From Brevibacillus choshinensis (GTDB lineage Bacteria > Bacillota > Bacilli > Brevibacillales > Brevibacillaceae): a stretch of 64,000 nt of DNA. The notes below the pieces were generated by a model. That model ran no database searches, was not told the DNA's origin, and saw only the letters and a program-made list of their open reading frames with translations. The stretch spans positions 457,890 to 521,889 of the forward strand of contig NZ_LJJB01000007.1 of the NCBI RefSeq assembly GCF_001420695.1, in the 5' to 3' direction. Within the stretch, counting starts at the first letter, position 1. The number at the start of each line of letters is the position of its first letter. Position numbers and translations under genes: made by a program. Shown here piece after piece: positions 1 through 8,962 of this stretch.

Positions 1-1209
1 ACGGATCGGCTGAGACAGGTGGTTCGCAACATCCTGTCAGGAACAGCGGTATTGATGATTAACGGAAAGTGTCAGGCGTATTTGAACAATACACGAGGTT
101 GGGATCGTAGAGGGGTGGAAGAGCCACAAACCGAGTCAGTCGTGCGTGGGCCACGCGATGGCTTTTCCGAAACGCTCTGTGTCAATTCAGCCCTCATCCG
201 TTTTCGGCTCAAGGATCCCAACCTAAGGGTGCGCCATATGGTGGTTGGGCAGCGGACGCAGACGGATATTTACGTCATGTATATCGAAGGGTTGGCCCAC
301 CCGCCCATGATAGAAGAGATCATAAGTAGAATCGAAAAGGTCAACGTGGATTCAGTGCTAGAGAGTGGGTACATCGAACAAATGATTCAGGACCGCAGGT
401 GGTCTCCTTTCCCACAAATTCAGAACACAGAGAGGCCGGATAAGGTAGTCGCCAACTTGTTGGAAGGAAAAGCAGGGATCTTGGTGGATGGAACACCTTT
501 TGGTTTGATCGCTCCAGCCGTGTTCTCCCAGTTCTATCAAAGTCCAGAGGATTACTACGAGCGCTTTTACATCGCTACATTAATTCGCTTTATCCGCATC
601 ATCAGTATTTCGATCGCCCTGCTGCTACCTTCTCTCTATATCGCATTCAGCTCGTTTCACCCGGAGATGATTCCTTCCCGGCTTGTAATTGCGATGGCAG
701 CTGGACGTTCTACGGTTCCTTTTCCTTCGCTAGTCGAAGCGTTATTCATGGAACTCGCGATCGAGATTTTGCGGGAAGCGAGTGTGCGCTTGCCTGGCCC
801 CATTGGACCGACCATTGGGATCGTAGGTGCTTTGGTAGTCGGCGAAGCTGCTGTATCAGCGGGTCTCGTTAGCCCTGTCATGGTTATTATCGTGGCGGTT
901 ACGACGATCGGGTCGTTTGCATCACCGAGCTACAGTGCTGCTATTGCGATTCGTATGCTGAGGTTTCCGGTCATGCTGTTGGCGGGAATGTTCGGCCTCT
1001 ACGGAATCATGTTGTTTTTAATCGTCATCACGGTCCATGTGTCATCGATCAAGTCGTTTGGAGTGCCTTACATGTCACCGTTGAGCCCGTTAAACTTGCT
1101 CGGCATGCGAGATTTGTTCTTTCGAGCCCCTCATCACTTAATGAGAACGCGGCCGGGCATGTTTCATGTTCACGATAAAGTACGTATGCGAGAGGATGAT
1201 AAGCCGTGA
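1..1209 (+). CDS. Spore germination receptor A subunit (GerA family), 5' partial
   Basis: The reading frame is open from base 1, so the gene starts upstream; 402 residues are visible. The first part is the soluble N-terminal region typical of GerA/GerKA proteins. It is followed by hydrophobic segments from about residue 195 to 355 and a basic, charged C-terminal tail. The motifs GPIGPTIGIVGALVVGEAAV and ASPSYSAAIAIRMLRFP are typical of this family. A subunits form the inner-membrane germinant receptor of spores with B and C subunits. Its TGA overlaps the GTG start of the following gerB-type gene, which indicates translational coupling. Which germinant it senses cannot be read from sequence. 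Confidence 0.95.
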   Translation, partial: TDRLRQVVRNILSGTAVLMINGKCQAYLNNTRGWDRRGVEEPQTESVVRGPRDGFSETLCVNSALIRFRLKDPNLRVRHMVVGQRTQTDIYVMYIEGLAHPPMIEEIISRIEKVNVDSVLESGYIEQMIQDRRWSPFPQIQNTERPDKVVANLLEGKAGILVDGTPFGLIAPAVFSQFYQSPEDYYERFYIATLIRFIRIISISIALLLPSLYIAFSSFHPEMIPSRLVIAMAAGRSTVPFPSLVEALFMELAIEILREASVRLPGPIGPTIGIVGALVVGEAAVSAGLVSPVMVIIVAVTTIGSFASPSYSAAIAIRMLRFPVMLLAGMFGLYGIMLFLIVITVHVSSIKSFGVPYMSPLSPLNLLGMRDLFFRAPHHLMRTRPGMFHVHDKVRMREDDKP

Positions 1210-2366
1210 GCAAGCAGGACGAGGGCAGCCAAATCTATACGTTTTCCTTGTGGCAGCAGACGTCCCTGATTACAAGCACGTTGATTGGTGTAGGCGTGTT
1301 GACCTTGCCGCGGACGACTACCTCGAGACTATTTGAGGCTGGGTGGATTGCTCCTATTTTGGGATCCATCTGGGTCTTCTTTTCCATATGGATGATCGCT
1401 GCGCTCAGCCGTCGATTCCCCGGGAAGACGTTTATTGAATACAGTCCGATTATTTGGGGCTCGGCCAAGCGGCCTCGACAAGGGAGATGGCTTAGTCTTC
1501 CCTGGATGCTTAGCTATCTGCTATTTATGTACACCTCTACTGGGATTGTGTCGCGTATTTTTGGGGAAGTAGTCGTGACCTCTGTCCTGCTGGATACTCC
1601 CCTAGAAGTCATTATTATCACGATGTTTCTCCTGGCACAGATCCTCTGCATGCATGAAGTAGAGGTAGTAGCGAGGGTAAACGAGCTGTTGTTTCCCCTC
1701 ATCTTGTTTCCTATTCTCTTTATTGCTCTTGCTTCCTTTCAAAAAGCAGAATGGAACAATATGTTCCCATTATTTCGAGCGTCGGGTAAGTCACTTTTCG
1801 ATGGAGTGTATGAGGCTGTCTACTCGTTTTCTGGGTACGAAATCATGCTGATCTTCTTTGCTTACGCTCATGAGAACAATAGTAAGGTAAGGGCCGGCTT
1901 TTATGGAATCGGGATCGCCATGTTTGTCTATACGTTGATTGTATTGGCAGGCATCGTGGTGTTTGGTTTCGAGGAGCTACAACGGGTTACTTGGCCGACA
2001 CTGGAGCTGGTAAAGACCACGCAGGTGCCAGGTCTGATCCTGGAAAGGTTGGAATCTGCGTTTTTAGCCGTTTGGGTAGCCGCCGTGTTTACTACGGTGG
2101 CTAATGCTTATTACGCTTTTGTCTATGGTTTGCGCCAACTCTTTAACAAAGGAATCGTGTTTCAGCGAATCGTTTCCGCACTCATGTTTATCCCCCTTTT
2201 CTTTATTGCTCTATGGCCGCAAAATATTGTGGAAATTTTTCGGGTCAGCTCTTACTTGGGATTCGTGAGCCTTGCTCTAAATTTAGGCGTGCCGATTCTT
2301 TACTGGATCATCCTGTATATGAAAGGGATGGTTCAGGGGGAAAAGGAGAGGAAAGCAGGTGGCTAA
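1206..2366 (+). CDS. Spore germination receptor B subunit (GerB family, APC-like), first copy
   Basis: This 386-residue, very hydrophobic protein with about ten membrane segments belongs to the GerB/spore permease family, a relative of amino-acid permeases that is thought to form the germinant-binding site. Family signatures include GVGVLTLPR near the N-terminus, FIEYSPIIWG and MHEVEVVARVNELLFP. The GTG start lies in a GTGA overlap with the stop of the A subunit, and the 3' end overlaps the start of the C subunit by 8 bases. It is therefore the second gene of a tightly packed ger operon, presumably transcribed late in sporulation in the forespore. A second B subunit follows at 3527. Confidence 0.95.
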   Translation: MSKQDEGSQIYTFSLWQQTSLITSTLIGVGVLTLPRTTTSRLFEAGWIAPILGSIWVFFSIWMIAALSRRFPGKTFIEYSPIIWGSAKRPRQGRWLSLPWMLSYLLFMYTSTGIVSRIFGEVVVTSVLLDTPLEVIIITMFLLAQILCMHEVEVVARVNELLFPLILFPILFIALASFQKAEWNNMFPLFRASGKSLFDGVYEAVYSFSGYEIMLIFFAYAHENNSKVRAGFYGIGIAMFVYTLIVLAGIVVFGFEELQRVTWPTLELVKTTQVPGLILERLESAFLAVWVAAVFTTVANAYYAFVYGLRQLFNKGIVFQRIVSALMFIPLFFIALWPQNIVEIFRVSSYLGFVSLALNLGVPILYWIILYMKGMVQGEKERKAGG

Positions 2367-3519
2367 AAAATGGTGCCAGATAGCCACGATCGTGGCTTGT
2401 ATTACACTGTTAACAGGATGCTGGGACAGACGGGAATTAGAGGAACGTACTTCAGTGCTCGCAGTCGCGGTGGATATCGTTGAGGGCAGAGAAGATTTAT
2501 ACAAGATGACAGTGCAAATCCCGATCGCGATCAAAATCGCTGGTAGTAGTGGTCAAGGTGGGGGTGGTAATTCGAATGCTGTCAAAATCATGAGTGTGAC
2601 AGGTAGAACGATCACGGATGCGGCGAATAATCTGCAGCTGAGGTTGAATCAGAAGCTATTTCTAGGCCATACGCGTGTCCTAGCCGTCAGTGAAGAGGTG
2701 GCGAGAAGAGGCATTCAGGATATTATGGATGGTTATCGTCGGGAGCCGCAAATCCGACGGTTGATGTGGCCCATTATTGTGAAGGGAGAGGCTGCTTCTC
2801 TCCTCAAGATCAAACCTCTATTGGCACAGATTCCCGTTGTGTTTTTGATGGACTTGATCGAGAACGGTGCCAAGATGGGTACAATTCCTGAACAGACACT
2901 TGGCGACTATTTTAACCAGACATCAAACAAATCAATGGAACCCTTTTTGAATTACGTTCAGGCAAGTGAGACGGAAGTGCGCTGGAAAGGGATCGCGGTA
3001 TTTCGGGGTCACAAAATGGTAGGAGCGATCAACGATATCCAATCCTGGTCGTTGCTGCAGCTGCGAAATAAGCAGCGTGGTGGGGATGTCATCATTCCTT
3101 TGCCAGGCACGAAGAATGGTTTCGTGACCTTTCGTCCGCATTTTGTAAAAACCAAGCTGGATTTACATGAAGGGCACAATAATGAGCGAAAGCAGCAGAG
3201 TGACCATTCAGCGACCTTTTATTGTGAACTGCAGGGAGATATCGTGGAGGTAACGGAAAACTTGAAGATTCCACCCGAGGAATTCATCAAGAAAATGCAA
3301 GCATTGGTCAAAAAGGAAATGGAAGCTCGGGCGAAAAAGCTCTTCACGCAGCTGCAAAAGGATTACAACAGCGACATCCTGAAACTGGGGCTTGCACTAC
3401 GCGCCCATCATTACCGCGACTACTGGGAGAAGCACGACTGGAACAAGGATTTTAAGAACTTCCCAGTCAATGCTATCTATACGATCAAGATTCGTCGCTT
3501 AGGGATGGAGATGCAATAG
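2359..3519 (+). CDS. Spore germination receptor C subunit (GerC family lipoprotein)
   Basis: A 386-residue GerC-type protein. The N-terminus is a lipoprotein signal with lipobox LLTGC; Cys21 is the predicted lipidation site, followed by the GerC signature WDRRELEE. The rest is soluble and is expected on the outer face of the spore inner membrane. The GTG start lies inside the end of the B-subunit gene. GerC proteins are the third component of GerA-type receptors and are needed for their assembly or function. The gene is followed 7 bases later by a second gerB-type gene, so the operon order is A-B-C-B. Confidence 0.95.
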   Translation: MAKKWCQIATIVACITLLTGCWDRRELEERTSVLAVAVDIVEGREDLYKMTVQIPIAIKIAGSSGQGGGGNSNAVKIMSVTGRTITDAANNLQLRLNQKLFLGHTRVLAVSEEVARRGIQDIMDGYRREPQIRRLMWPIIVKGEAASLLKIKPLLAQIPVVFLMDLIENGAKMGTIPEQTLGDYFNQTSNKSMEPFLNYVQASETEVRWKGIAVFRGHKMVGAINDIQSWSLLQLRNKQRGGDVIIPLPGTKNGFVTFRPHFVKTKLDLHEGHNNERKQQSDHSATFYCELQGDIVEVTENLKIPPEEFIKKMQALVKKEMEARAKKLFTQLQKDYNSDILKLGLALRAHHYRDYWEKHDWNKDFKNFPVNAIYTIKIRRLGMEMQ

Positions 3520-3526
3520 GAGCGAG

Positions 3527-4684
3527 ATGAAAATGGAAAATCATCGGGGAGTCGTTAGTACTTGGCAACTAACCAGTATTTTGATTAGCTCCATGATTGG
3601 GGTCGGTATTTTGTCCCTTCCCCGCAGTGTCAGTGAAAGGTTGCATGAGATGGGGTGGCTTGGGCCATTGATTGGTGGCTTGATCGCTATACTCCCATTG
3701 AGCGCCATCGTGTATTTGAGCAGAGAGTTCCCCGGGCGTACCTTTGTTGAATACAGTCCCCTCATTTTTGGAGGAGAGCGTCATCAGAAGGTAGGAAGGA
3801 TCTTATGCTTTCCCTGGTTCCTGCTGTTCTTTTCCTTTCAGTTTTTAAATGCTGGTATGGTGGCTAGAGGATTTGGAGAGGTGGTTGTAACAGCGGTGTT
3901 GCTGGAAACACCGCTGGAGGCCATTCTTATCAGTCTTTTTCTGATCGTCCTGTTCCTTTGCATGCATGAGATTGATGTGGTAGCAAGGGTGAATGAGCTA
4001 TTATTTCCCATCATGCTCATCCCAGTTTTCCTGATCCCATACGTCTCCCTTAGCAATGCAGATTGGAACAATTTATTGCCCCTACATTTGGATTCGTGGT
4101 CGGAAGTAGTTAAGACAGGACTAAACACGTTCTCCTTATTCACGGGATATGAATTACTCATGATCTTTTTCGGATTTGCCATTCCTGGGACAAAAATCGG
4201 CTTGGTGACGTGGTTTGGTATTGGATTTACCATCATTTCCTACGCCCTAACAGCAGCAGCTGGCATTGTGGTGTTTGGCTATGAGGAATTGCAAAACATG
4301 ATTTGGCCGACATTAGAGCTGGTCAAAACGGCACAGGGGACAGGCTGGTTTTTGGAGAGGCTGGAATCTGCCTTTTTAGCCATTTGGGTCGCATCAGTCT
4401 TTACCACCTTGGGAAACATGTACTATACGACGATCTACGGCATTCGTCTGGTTTTTGGTAAAGGCATCCGATTTCAGCGAATGATGGCGATTATCCTCAT
4501 CTTTCCGTTTTATTATATTACGCTGCTGCCTCAGAACATCGTCGAGTATTTTGCCTATACGAAACATCTGACTTACTTCGGATATCTGACTACTGTTTTT
4601 ATGCCTGTGCTCCTGGCGATCATCCAATGGTTTCGCAAGCAGAAGACCGACGAATCATACGACAGCAAAAAGGGAGTGACGTAG
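3527..4684 (+). CDS. Spore germination receptor B subunit (GerB family), second copy
   Basis: A 385-residue membrane protein clearly paralogous to the B subunit encoded at 1206. Shared stretches include GVGILSLPRSV, FVEYSPLIFGG, MHEIDVVARVNELLFP and WPTLELVKTAQ. Two in-frame starts exist (ATG at 3527 or 3533) behind an AGGAG site; 3533 has the more usual spacing. It is the last gene of the ger operon and ends at a hairpin terminator. Additional B subunits are known in some Bacillus ger clusters and can change germinant range. Whether both copies here pair with the same A and C subunits is unknown. Confidence 0.93.
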   Translation: MKMENHRGVVSTWQLTSILISSMIGVGILSLPRSVSERLHEMGWLGPLIGGLIAILPLSAIVYLSREFPGRTFVEYSPLIFGGERHQKVGRILCFPWFLLFFSFQFLNAGMVARGFGEVVVTAVLLETPLEAILISLFLIVLFLCMHEIDVVARVNELLFPIMLIPVFLIPYVSLSNADWNNLLPLHLDSWSEVVKTGLNTFSLFTGYELLMIFFGFAIPGTKIGLVTWFGIGFTIISYALTAAAGIVVFGYEELQNMIWPTLELVKTAQGTGWFLERLESAFLAIWVASVFTTLGNMYYTTIYGIRLVFGKGIRFQRMMAIILIFPFYYITLLPQNIVEYFAYTKHLTYFGYLTTVFMPVLLAIIQWFRKQKTDESYDSKKGVT

Positions 4685-4698
4685 TGTCTCTCCCTTTT
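4667..4698. terminator. Bidirectional terminator between ger operon and sspI
   Basis: The inverted repeat AAAAAGGGAG...CTCCCTTTT overlaps the last codons of the second gerB-type gene. A/T tracts on both sides allow it to serve the converging sspI gene as well. Confidence 0.75.
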
Positions 4699-4728
4699 CT
4701 GTGTAGCTGACTCTGTTCGTCAGCATCC

Positions 4729-4965
4729 CTACATCGGTTTGTCTGCCTGTTCAGGCAAATGTCCTGCGATGGTATTCACCATCTCCTGACGAGACGACGT
4801 ATCGCTGTTTTGCCACAGCACTTCAAACAGCACACCCAGTCCGGGTAAGGTTTTTTCTTGGCCGCTGGAGATTGCGTCTGTGATCGTCTCTTCTACGGCA
4901 TCTGGGTCAGACCCTTGCATTTTGTACATGATGGCTTGACGCAGGTTGAGCGAGGCAATGTTCAT
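4729..4965 (-). CDS. sspI: Small acid-soluble spore protein SspI
   Basis: A 78-residue protein matching the minor SASP SspI. It has an N-terminal LNLRQAI block, SSGQEKTLPGLGVLFEVLWQ in the middle, and an acidic tail. Minor SASPs of this type are made only in the forespore. The promoter agrees: a sigma-G-like sequence lies upstream at 5006-5035 on the same strand. The ribosome site is a GAGAGGTG about 11 bases before the ATG. In Bacillus subtilis sspI also sits beside ysgA and pheST, so the position supports the identification. It converges with the ger operon. Confidence 0.95.
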   Translation of the reverse strand: MNIASLNLRQAIMYKMQGSDPDAVEETITDAISSGQEKTLPGLGVLFEVLWQNSDTSSRQEMVNTIAGHLPEQADKPM

Positions 4966-5005
4966 AACGGTCCGTACACCTCTCTTCTAGGAATCGATTC
5001 GGACT

Positions 5006-5035
5006 TAGTATTTGTTCGGTGGAGATTGCTCATAC
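5006..5035 (-). promoter_or_regulatory. Sigma-G-type promoter of sspI
   Basis: On the minus strand, GTATG (-35, consensus GHATR) is followed after 18 bases by AATACTA (-10, six of seven matches to CATWHTA). Spacing and sequence fit forespore sigma-G promoters and agree with sspI being a forespore gene. Confidence 0.7.
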
Positions 5036-5040
5036 CTCTT

Positions 5041-5070
5041 TTGTAGACAAGGATACCGGTGTGTTATAAT
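5041..5070 (+). promoter_or_regulatory. Sigma-A promoter of the ktr/trmH pair
   Basis: TTGTAG, an 18-base spacer and a perfect TATAAT. It lies back to back with the sspI promoter and about 60 bases before the Ktr start codon. Confidence 0.65.
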
Positions 5071-5128
5071 GCATGGTATTGGAAAAAAGCCCCCTAGGGG
5101 AAGCGGCATGATGAAGGAGTAGATCAGG

Positions 5129-5782
5129 ATGTCAAAGCAATTTGCCATTATCGGGATGGGGCGTTTTGGGTCCAGTGTAGCCCGGACCTTGTATGAAATG
5201 GATTATGAGGTAATGGGAATCGATGAAAATGAAGAGCGAATCAATGAGAACATTCAATTTGTCACTCATGCCGTCGCTGCAGATTCCACGGATGAACGTG
5301 CTCTCAAGGAGATCGGGATTCGTAACTTTGACGTTGTGGTCGTAGCGATTGGTGTAGATATACAGGCGAGCATTTTGACCGTATTGACCTTGAAGGAACT
5401 GGGCGTGAAAAAGATCGTGGCCAAGGCGCAAAACGAACGCCATGGACAGGTTCTGTACAAGGTCGGAGCGGATCGTGTGGTGTTCCCTGAGCGGGATATG
5501 GGAGTGCGTGTTGCTCACAATCTCATCTCCGCCAATGTACTTGATTTCATCGAATTGGCTGATGATTACAGCGTGGCAGAGGTCGTGGTTTCCTCGAAAT
5601 TCGTAGGGAAAAACTTGCGTCAGCTCGACATTCGTAAAAATTACGAGGTGAACGTCATCGCCATCAAGAGCGGCGACAAATTCAATATCGCTCCAAGCCC
5701 TGACGAAGTCATTCAATACGGCGATGTACTCGTAGTGATCGGGAATAACAAGGATTTGAAGGCATTTGAGGAGCGAGCATAG
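5129..5782 (+). CDS. Ktr-type potassium channel gating subunit (TrkA/RCK domain protein)
   Basis: A 217-residue cytoplasmic protein with an RCK architecture. The Rossmann nucleotide-binding domain carries GMGRFGSSVARTLYE and the acidic strand end MGIDENEE. A TrkA-C domain covers roughly residues 135-217. Length and sequence match KtrA/KtrC, which form nucleotide-gated octameric rings on the membrane subunits KtrB/KtrD and control potassium uptake. No membrane partner is encoded in the window, so it must be elsewhere, as for KtrC in Bacillus subtilis. A sigma-A promoter precedes it, and the next gene starts 4 bases after its stop. Confidence 0.92.
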   Translation: MSKQFAIIGMGRFGSSVARTLYEMDYEVMGIDENEERINENIQFVTHAVAADSTDERALKEIGIRNFDVVVVAIGVDIQASILTVLTLKELGVKKIVAKAQNERHGQVLYKVGADRVVFPERDMGVRVAHNLISANVLDFIELADDYSVAEVVVSSKFVGKNLRQLDIRKNYEVNVIAIKSGDKFNIAPSPDEVIQYGDVLVVIGNNKDLKAFEERA

Positions 5783-5786
5783 GCAC

Positions 5787-6611
5787 ATGGCACATGAAGG
5801 TATTACCTCTATCCAAAATCCGCAAATCAAGCGGTTGCATCAATTATTGGATCGCAAAGGAAGAGAAGCGCAAGGGCGTTTTCTCGTAGAAGGAGCGCAT
5901 TTAGTCGAGGAAGCGCTAAAGAGTGCGGAAGTATTGACGATTCTGTACGACAACGAGCGCGATATGGACGCTGCGTGCAGACGGGCGCTGGAGAATCATC
6001 CACAAGGCGTGCAAGTCATCGCGGCTTCCTCAGCTGTTCTGGCCAAGCTTTCGGAAACCAAGTCCCCCCAAGGAATTGTGGCCGAAGTGAAAAAGAGCCA
6101 AGCGGATTGGAGCGAGTGGATGAAGGAGAAAACAGCGGCTCAGAAGGACATGCTTCTCTTGCTGCTGGACGAAATCCAGGACCCAGGCAACCTCGGAACG
6201 ATCCTGCGGACAGCGGAAGCAGCAGGCGTAGATGGTGTGGTACTGGGAAAAGGGAGTGTCGATCTGTATAACGGCAAAGTGATGCGTTCCACGATGGGCT
6301 CCCTGTTTCGTTTACCGGTCTTCACACGTTCCTTGTCAGAGGTAGCGGATGAATGGAAGGCACTGGGTGGTCATCTGCTCGTCTCTACCCTCCATGAGAA
6401 GAGCGTCTCGTATGATCAGGTTGGCTACGAGCAAAAGACGGCAATTGTCATCGGTAACGAAGGGCGAGGCGTATCTGCAACTATGATAGAGCGGGCGGAT
6501 CACCTTGTGCACATTCCGATTTACGGACAGGCGGAATCGCTGAATGCAGCGGTGGCAGCAGGTGTGTTCGTCTACGAGGCACAACGAAAAAGAAAAGATC
6601 GGCTATCTTAG
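5787..6611 (+). CDS. SpoU/TrmH family RNA 2'-O-methyltransferase (YsgA-like)
   Basis: A 274-residue protein with the three SPOUT-class motifs of SpoU enzymes: motif 1 DEIQDPGNLGTILRTAEAAG, motif 2 VIGNEGRGVS and motif 3 IPIYGQAESLNAAVAAG. The N-terminal 90 residues form the substrate-binding domain (ITSIQNPQIKRLHQLL). These enzymes use SAM and a C-terminal knot to methylate ribose in rRNA or tRNA; the target is not determined here. I place the start at ATG 5787, behind GAGGAG, rather than the in-frame TTG at 5766 inside the preceding gene. The location next to pheST matches ysgA in Bacillus. Confidence 0.9.
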   Translation: MAHEGITSIQNPQIKRLHQLLDRKGREAQGRFLVEGAHLVEEALKSAEVLTILYDNERDMDAACRRALENHPQGVQVIAASSAVLAKLSETKSPQGIVAEVKKSQADWSEWMKEKTAAQKDMLLLLLDEIQDPGNLGTILRTAEAAGVDGVVLGKGSVDLYNGKVMRSTMGSLFRLPVFTRSLSEVADEWKALGGHLLVSTLHEKSVSYDQVGYEQKTAIVIGNEGRGVSATMIERADHLVHIPIYGQAESLNAAVAAGVFVYEAQRKRKDRLS

Positions 6612-6621
6612 CCGATCTTTT
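6593..6621. terminator. Bidirectional terminator shared by two converging genes
   Basis: A perfect 13-bp inverted repeat (AAAAGATCGGCTA, loop TCT, and its complement). It contains the stop codons of both the plus-strand methyltransferase and the minus-strand DUF2225 gene, whose coding ends overlap by 4 bases. Confidence 0.9.
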
Positions 6622-7327
6622 GTTCGTTTTGTTTTTCTTTATGCTCTTCGCGTGTCAGTTGCCATTGGTCCTGAGCCATCCGGATAATCCCACTTTCCAT
6701 GGTCGTGTTTCGAAAAGCGAGTGCTTTTCCGAAATATTTGATGGCCAGATCAAATTTTTGCAGCCGACGATACAGCTCACCGATCAAATAAAGCAGGCGA
6801 ACCTCGGACATTTCCTTGTCCCCGCGGGCGTAGTCAGAATGGATATAGGAGAGCTCGTATTCATCGACAGCCATGCCGACAAAACGGAGTTCCTCCGAGA
6901 GATTTTCCTGGGAACGGTACAACCAGGCGAGTCTCAAGTACAAGCCAGCTTTTACAGAATGGGGTTGATCGGTCAATTCCGCCGCATAGATGGCGAGCTT
7001 ATAGCTGACCATGGCTTCTGGAACTTGGCGAATCGAGCCAAAGTCTTTCGATTTCCACTTTGCTGTGATCTGCTCGTCCACCACTTGTTTTTCCCAGGGA
7101 GCGAGCTTTTCTTTAAACTGATCGGTAAAGGCAAAACCGCAAGCTGGGCAGACGCTGACCGTATACTGGATGGGATTGAGTGACTGCTCCTTGAAACGAG
7201 TGAAGAAGTCTGTATCCCGATGTACCATCGTCAACGAGCCGCTCCGCACTCTTTTCGTGGTGAAGGTAGCTTGGCAATGACGGCAGACACAGGACTTATC
7301 GTAAAGTGCGGAAACCTTCTCGATCAT
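6608..7327 (-). CDS. DUF2225 family protein with Cys-pair motifs and TPR-like helices
   Basis: A 239-residue soluble protein of the DUF2225 family. The N-terminal part has two cysteine pairs, CRHC (about residues 16-19) and CPAC (about 60-63), suggesting a zinc site. The C-terminal half is helical with TPR-like repeats (AGLYLRLAWLYRSQENLSEE, LYLIGELYRRLQKFDLAIKY). Its function is not established. It converges on the SpoU methyltransferase, with stop codons inside one terminator stem. It diverges from pheST, with the pheST promoter and T-box in the gap. Confidence 0.85.
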   Translation of the reverse strand: MIEKVSALYDKSCVCRHCQATFTTKRVRSGSLTMVHRDTDFFTRFKEQSLNPIQYTVSVCPACGFAFTDQFKEKLAPWEKQVVDEQITAKWKSKDFGSIRQVPEAMVSYKLAIYAAELTDQPHSVKAGLYLRLAWLYRSQENLSEELRFVGMAVDEYELSYIHSDYARGDKEMSEVRLLYLIGELYRRLQKFDLAIKYFGKALAFRNTTMESGIIRMAQDQWQLTREEHKEKQNEQKIG

Positions 7328-7397
7328 GGCAAAAGTCCCCTTTCTCTTTTACAAATCGCGATTTAGGGATAAGCTGATATATGTAACATTTGTGGAA

Positions 7398-7426
7398 TTG
7401 AAAGTTCGCTTTTGTTGCGCTATAAT
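7398..7426 (+). promoter_or_regulatory. Sigma-A promoter of the pheST operon
   Basis: TTGAAA, a 17-base spacer and TATAAT: a near-consensus promoter about 25 bases before the first T-box stem. Confidence 0.85.
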
Positions 7427-7460
7427 TTTCCTACGTCTAATTATAACGTAAAGCAATGAC

Positions 7461-7746
7461 GGAGACTAGTACGCAGGACCTATTGGTTTTCAGGGAGAAG
7501 ATGCCGCAGACTGGGAGCATCTTTAGCACAATAGCTGCCGAATTCACTCCAAAGCCGCACTCTGAACCGTTTTTTACGCAGTAGGAGCAGCCGGGTCACT
7601 CCCGTTAGCAGTGGTCTTAAGTGAGGCAAAAGTCACGCATTTCGTCTATGATGATTAACGATCATAGCCATTGCGCTTTCGTCTAACAAGGGTGGTACCG
7701 CGAGAAAAAAGTAACTCGTCCCTTTTTGGGGGCGGGTTTTTCTTTT
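7461..7746 (+). promoter_or_regulatory. T-box leader of pheST (Phe specifier UUC)
   Basis: A tRNA-sensing leader. The T-box antiterminator core AAGGGTGGTACCGCG lies at 7689-7703. The overlapping terminator is CTCGTCCC/GGGGCGGG at 7714-7738, followed by a T-rich tract. In Stem I, GGAG (7461-7464) pairs with CTCC (7547-7550), and GCAG (7473-7476) pairs with CTGC (7535-7538). This frames a specifier loop with AGTA on the 5' side and codon TTC at 7543-7545 on the 3' side. UUC is a phenylalanine codon, so uncharged tRNA-Phe should stabilise the antiterminator and switch on pheST. Confidence 0.93.
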
Positions 7747-7751
7747 TTCAC

Positions 7752-7883
7752 GATAAGAATTTATAAAATTCTTATTCGCATAAGTGCAACATAGCGAGAC
7801 TTCGAATGAAGTAAGAAAGCGAGACTTGTGCCATTTGGGTACTACGCCTCCGCGAAAAAGCTTGGCGTAACCAAGTTTTCTAA
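7752..7883 (+). repeat. Dispersed 133-bp repeat, copy A (between T-box terminator and pheS)
   Basis: Starts with the palindrome GATAAGAAT...ATTCTTAT and contains the conserved core AGTGCAACATAGCGAGACTT. It then has the ACTTCGAA/TGAAGT hairpin and a second AGCGAGACTTGTGCC, and ends in a right hairpin plus CAAGTTTTCTAA. It begins 3 bases after the T-tract of the T-box terminator and ends about 30 bases before the pheS start. Copies B and C are at 33848 and 53363, with right-end fragments at 45128 and 47253. The right hairpin of this copy is the most degenerate. Confidence 0.9.
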
Positions 7884-7912
7884 TCAAAAAAACAATAAAG
7901 GAGCGATTTGAA

Positions 7913-8947
7913 GTGCAAACTCGGTTGCAAGAGATGAAAGACTCCGCACTGGGCCAGATCGGTCAGGTAACGGAATCTGCACAACTTCAGGAATTGCGCG
8001 TCAAGTACCTGGGGAAAAAAGGGGAACTGACAGAGCTTCTGCGCGGCATGGGAAGCCTCTCAGCAGAAGAGCGCCCTCTGGTAGGCCAACTGGTCAACGA
8101 AGTCAGAGAAGCGCTCGAGTCGGCGTTCGGGAACAAACAGCAAGAATTAGAGGAAGCGATATTGAACGCCAAGCTCTCGTCGCAAACGGTAGACGTGACT
8201 TTGCCTGGTCGTCCAGTTCCAGCAGGAAGCATGCATCCACTCTCCCGAATTATTGAAGAAATTGAAGACATCTTTGTTGGTCTGGGCTTTGAGGTAGCAG
8301 AAGGTCCTGAGGTGGAGATGGATCACTTCAACTTTGAAATGCTCAACCTGCCAAAAGATCACCCGGCACGCGACATGCAAGATACGTTCTACGTAACGGA
8401 CGAGATCTTGATGCGTACTCATACCTCCCCGGTTCAAGCGCGCACCATGTTGAAAAAAGAGGGCAAAACGCCAGTCAAAATCATCTGCCCGGGTAAAGTG
8501 TACCGCCGCGATGATGACGATGCGACTCACTCCCATCAGTTCACGCAGATCGAGGGACTGGTCATCGACAAAGGGATCGGCATGAGTGATTTGAAAGGAA
8601 TTTTGCTGACATTCGCTCGTCAAATGTTCGGGGAAAATCAACAAATCCGTTTGCGTCCGAGCTTCTTCCCATTCACCGAGCCTAGCGCAGAAGTCGATCT
8701 GCAATGCTTCAACTGTGGTGGACATGGCTGCCGCGTGTGTAAACAAACAGGCTGGATCGAGATCCTCGGCTCTGGCATGGTGCACCCGCGCGTATTGGAA
8801 ATGGCCGGATACAATCCAGAAGAAGTGAGCGGTTTCGCGTTCGGAATGGGTGTAGAACGGATCGCGATGCTGAAATACGGCGTAGAAGATATTCGCCATT
8901 TTTATACCAACGACGTTCGTTTCCTGCGTCAGTTCAATCGAGAGTAG
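7913..8947 (+). CDS. pheS: Phenylalanyl-tRNA synthetase alpha subunit
   Basis: A 344-residue class II synthetase catalytic subunit. An N-terminal coiled-coil tRNA-binding arm (residues 1-85) precedes the catalytic domain. Class II signatures include [28 protein letters not shown] and the C-terminal [15 protein letters not shown] CxxC-x4-CxxC cluster ([12 protein letters not shown]) lies after motif 2, as in other Bacillales PheS. With PheT it forms the alpha2-beta2 enzyme that charges tRNA-Phe. The start is GTG at 7913 behind AAAGGAGCGA. Expression is controlled by the upstream T-box, and pheT follows 15 bases downstream. Confidence 0.97.
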   Translation: MQTRLQEMKDSALGQIGQVTESAQLQELRVKYLGKKGELTELLRGMGSLSAEERPLVGQLVNEVREALESAFGNKQQELEEAILNAKLSSQTVDVTLPGRPVPAGSMHPLSRIIEEIEDIFVGLGFEVAEGPEVEMDHFNFEMLNLPKDHPARDMQDTFYVTDEILMRTHTSPVQARTMLKKEGKTPVKIICPGKVYRRDDDDATHSHQFTQIEGLVIDKGIGMSDLKGILLTFARQMFGENQQIRLRPSFFPFTEPSAEVDLQCFNCGGHGCRVCKQTGWIEILGSGMVHPRVLEMAGYNPEEVSGFAFGMGVERIAMLKYGVEDIRHFYTNDVRFLRQFNRE

Positions 8948-8962
8948 AGAGGAGAGGCAAAG

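Noticed and set aside
5132-5830. 232-codon minus-strand open frame opposite the Ktr gene
   Set aside because: Mirror frame of the RCK protein, without a ribosome site.
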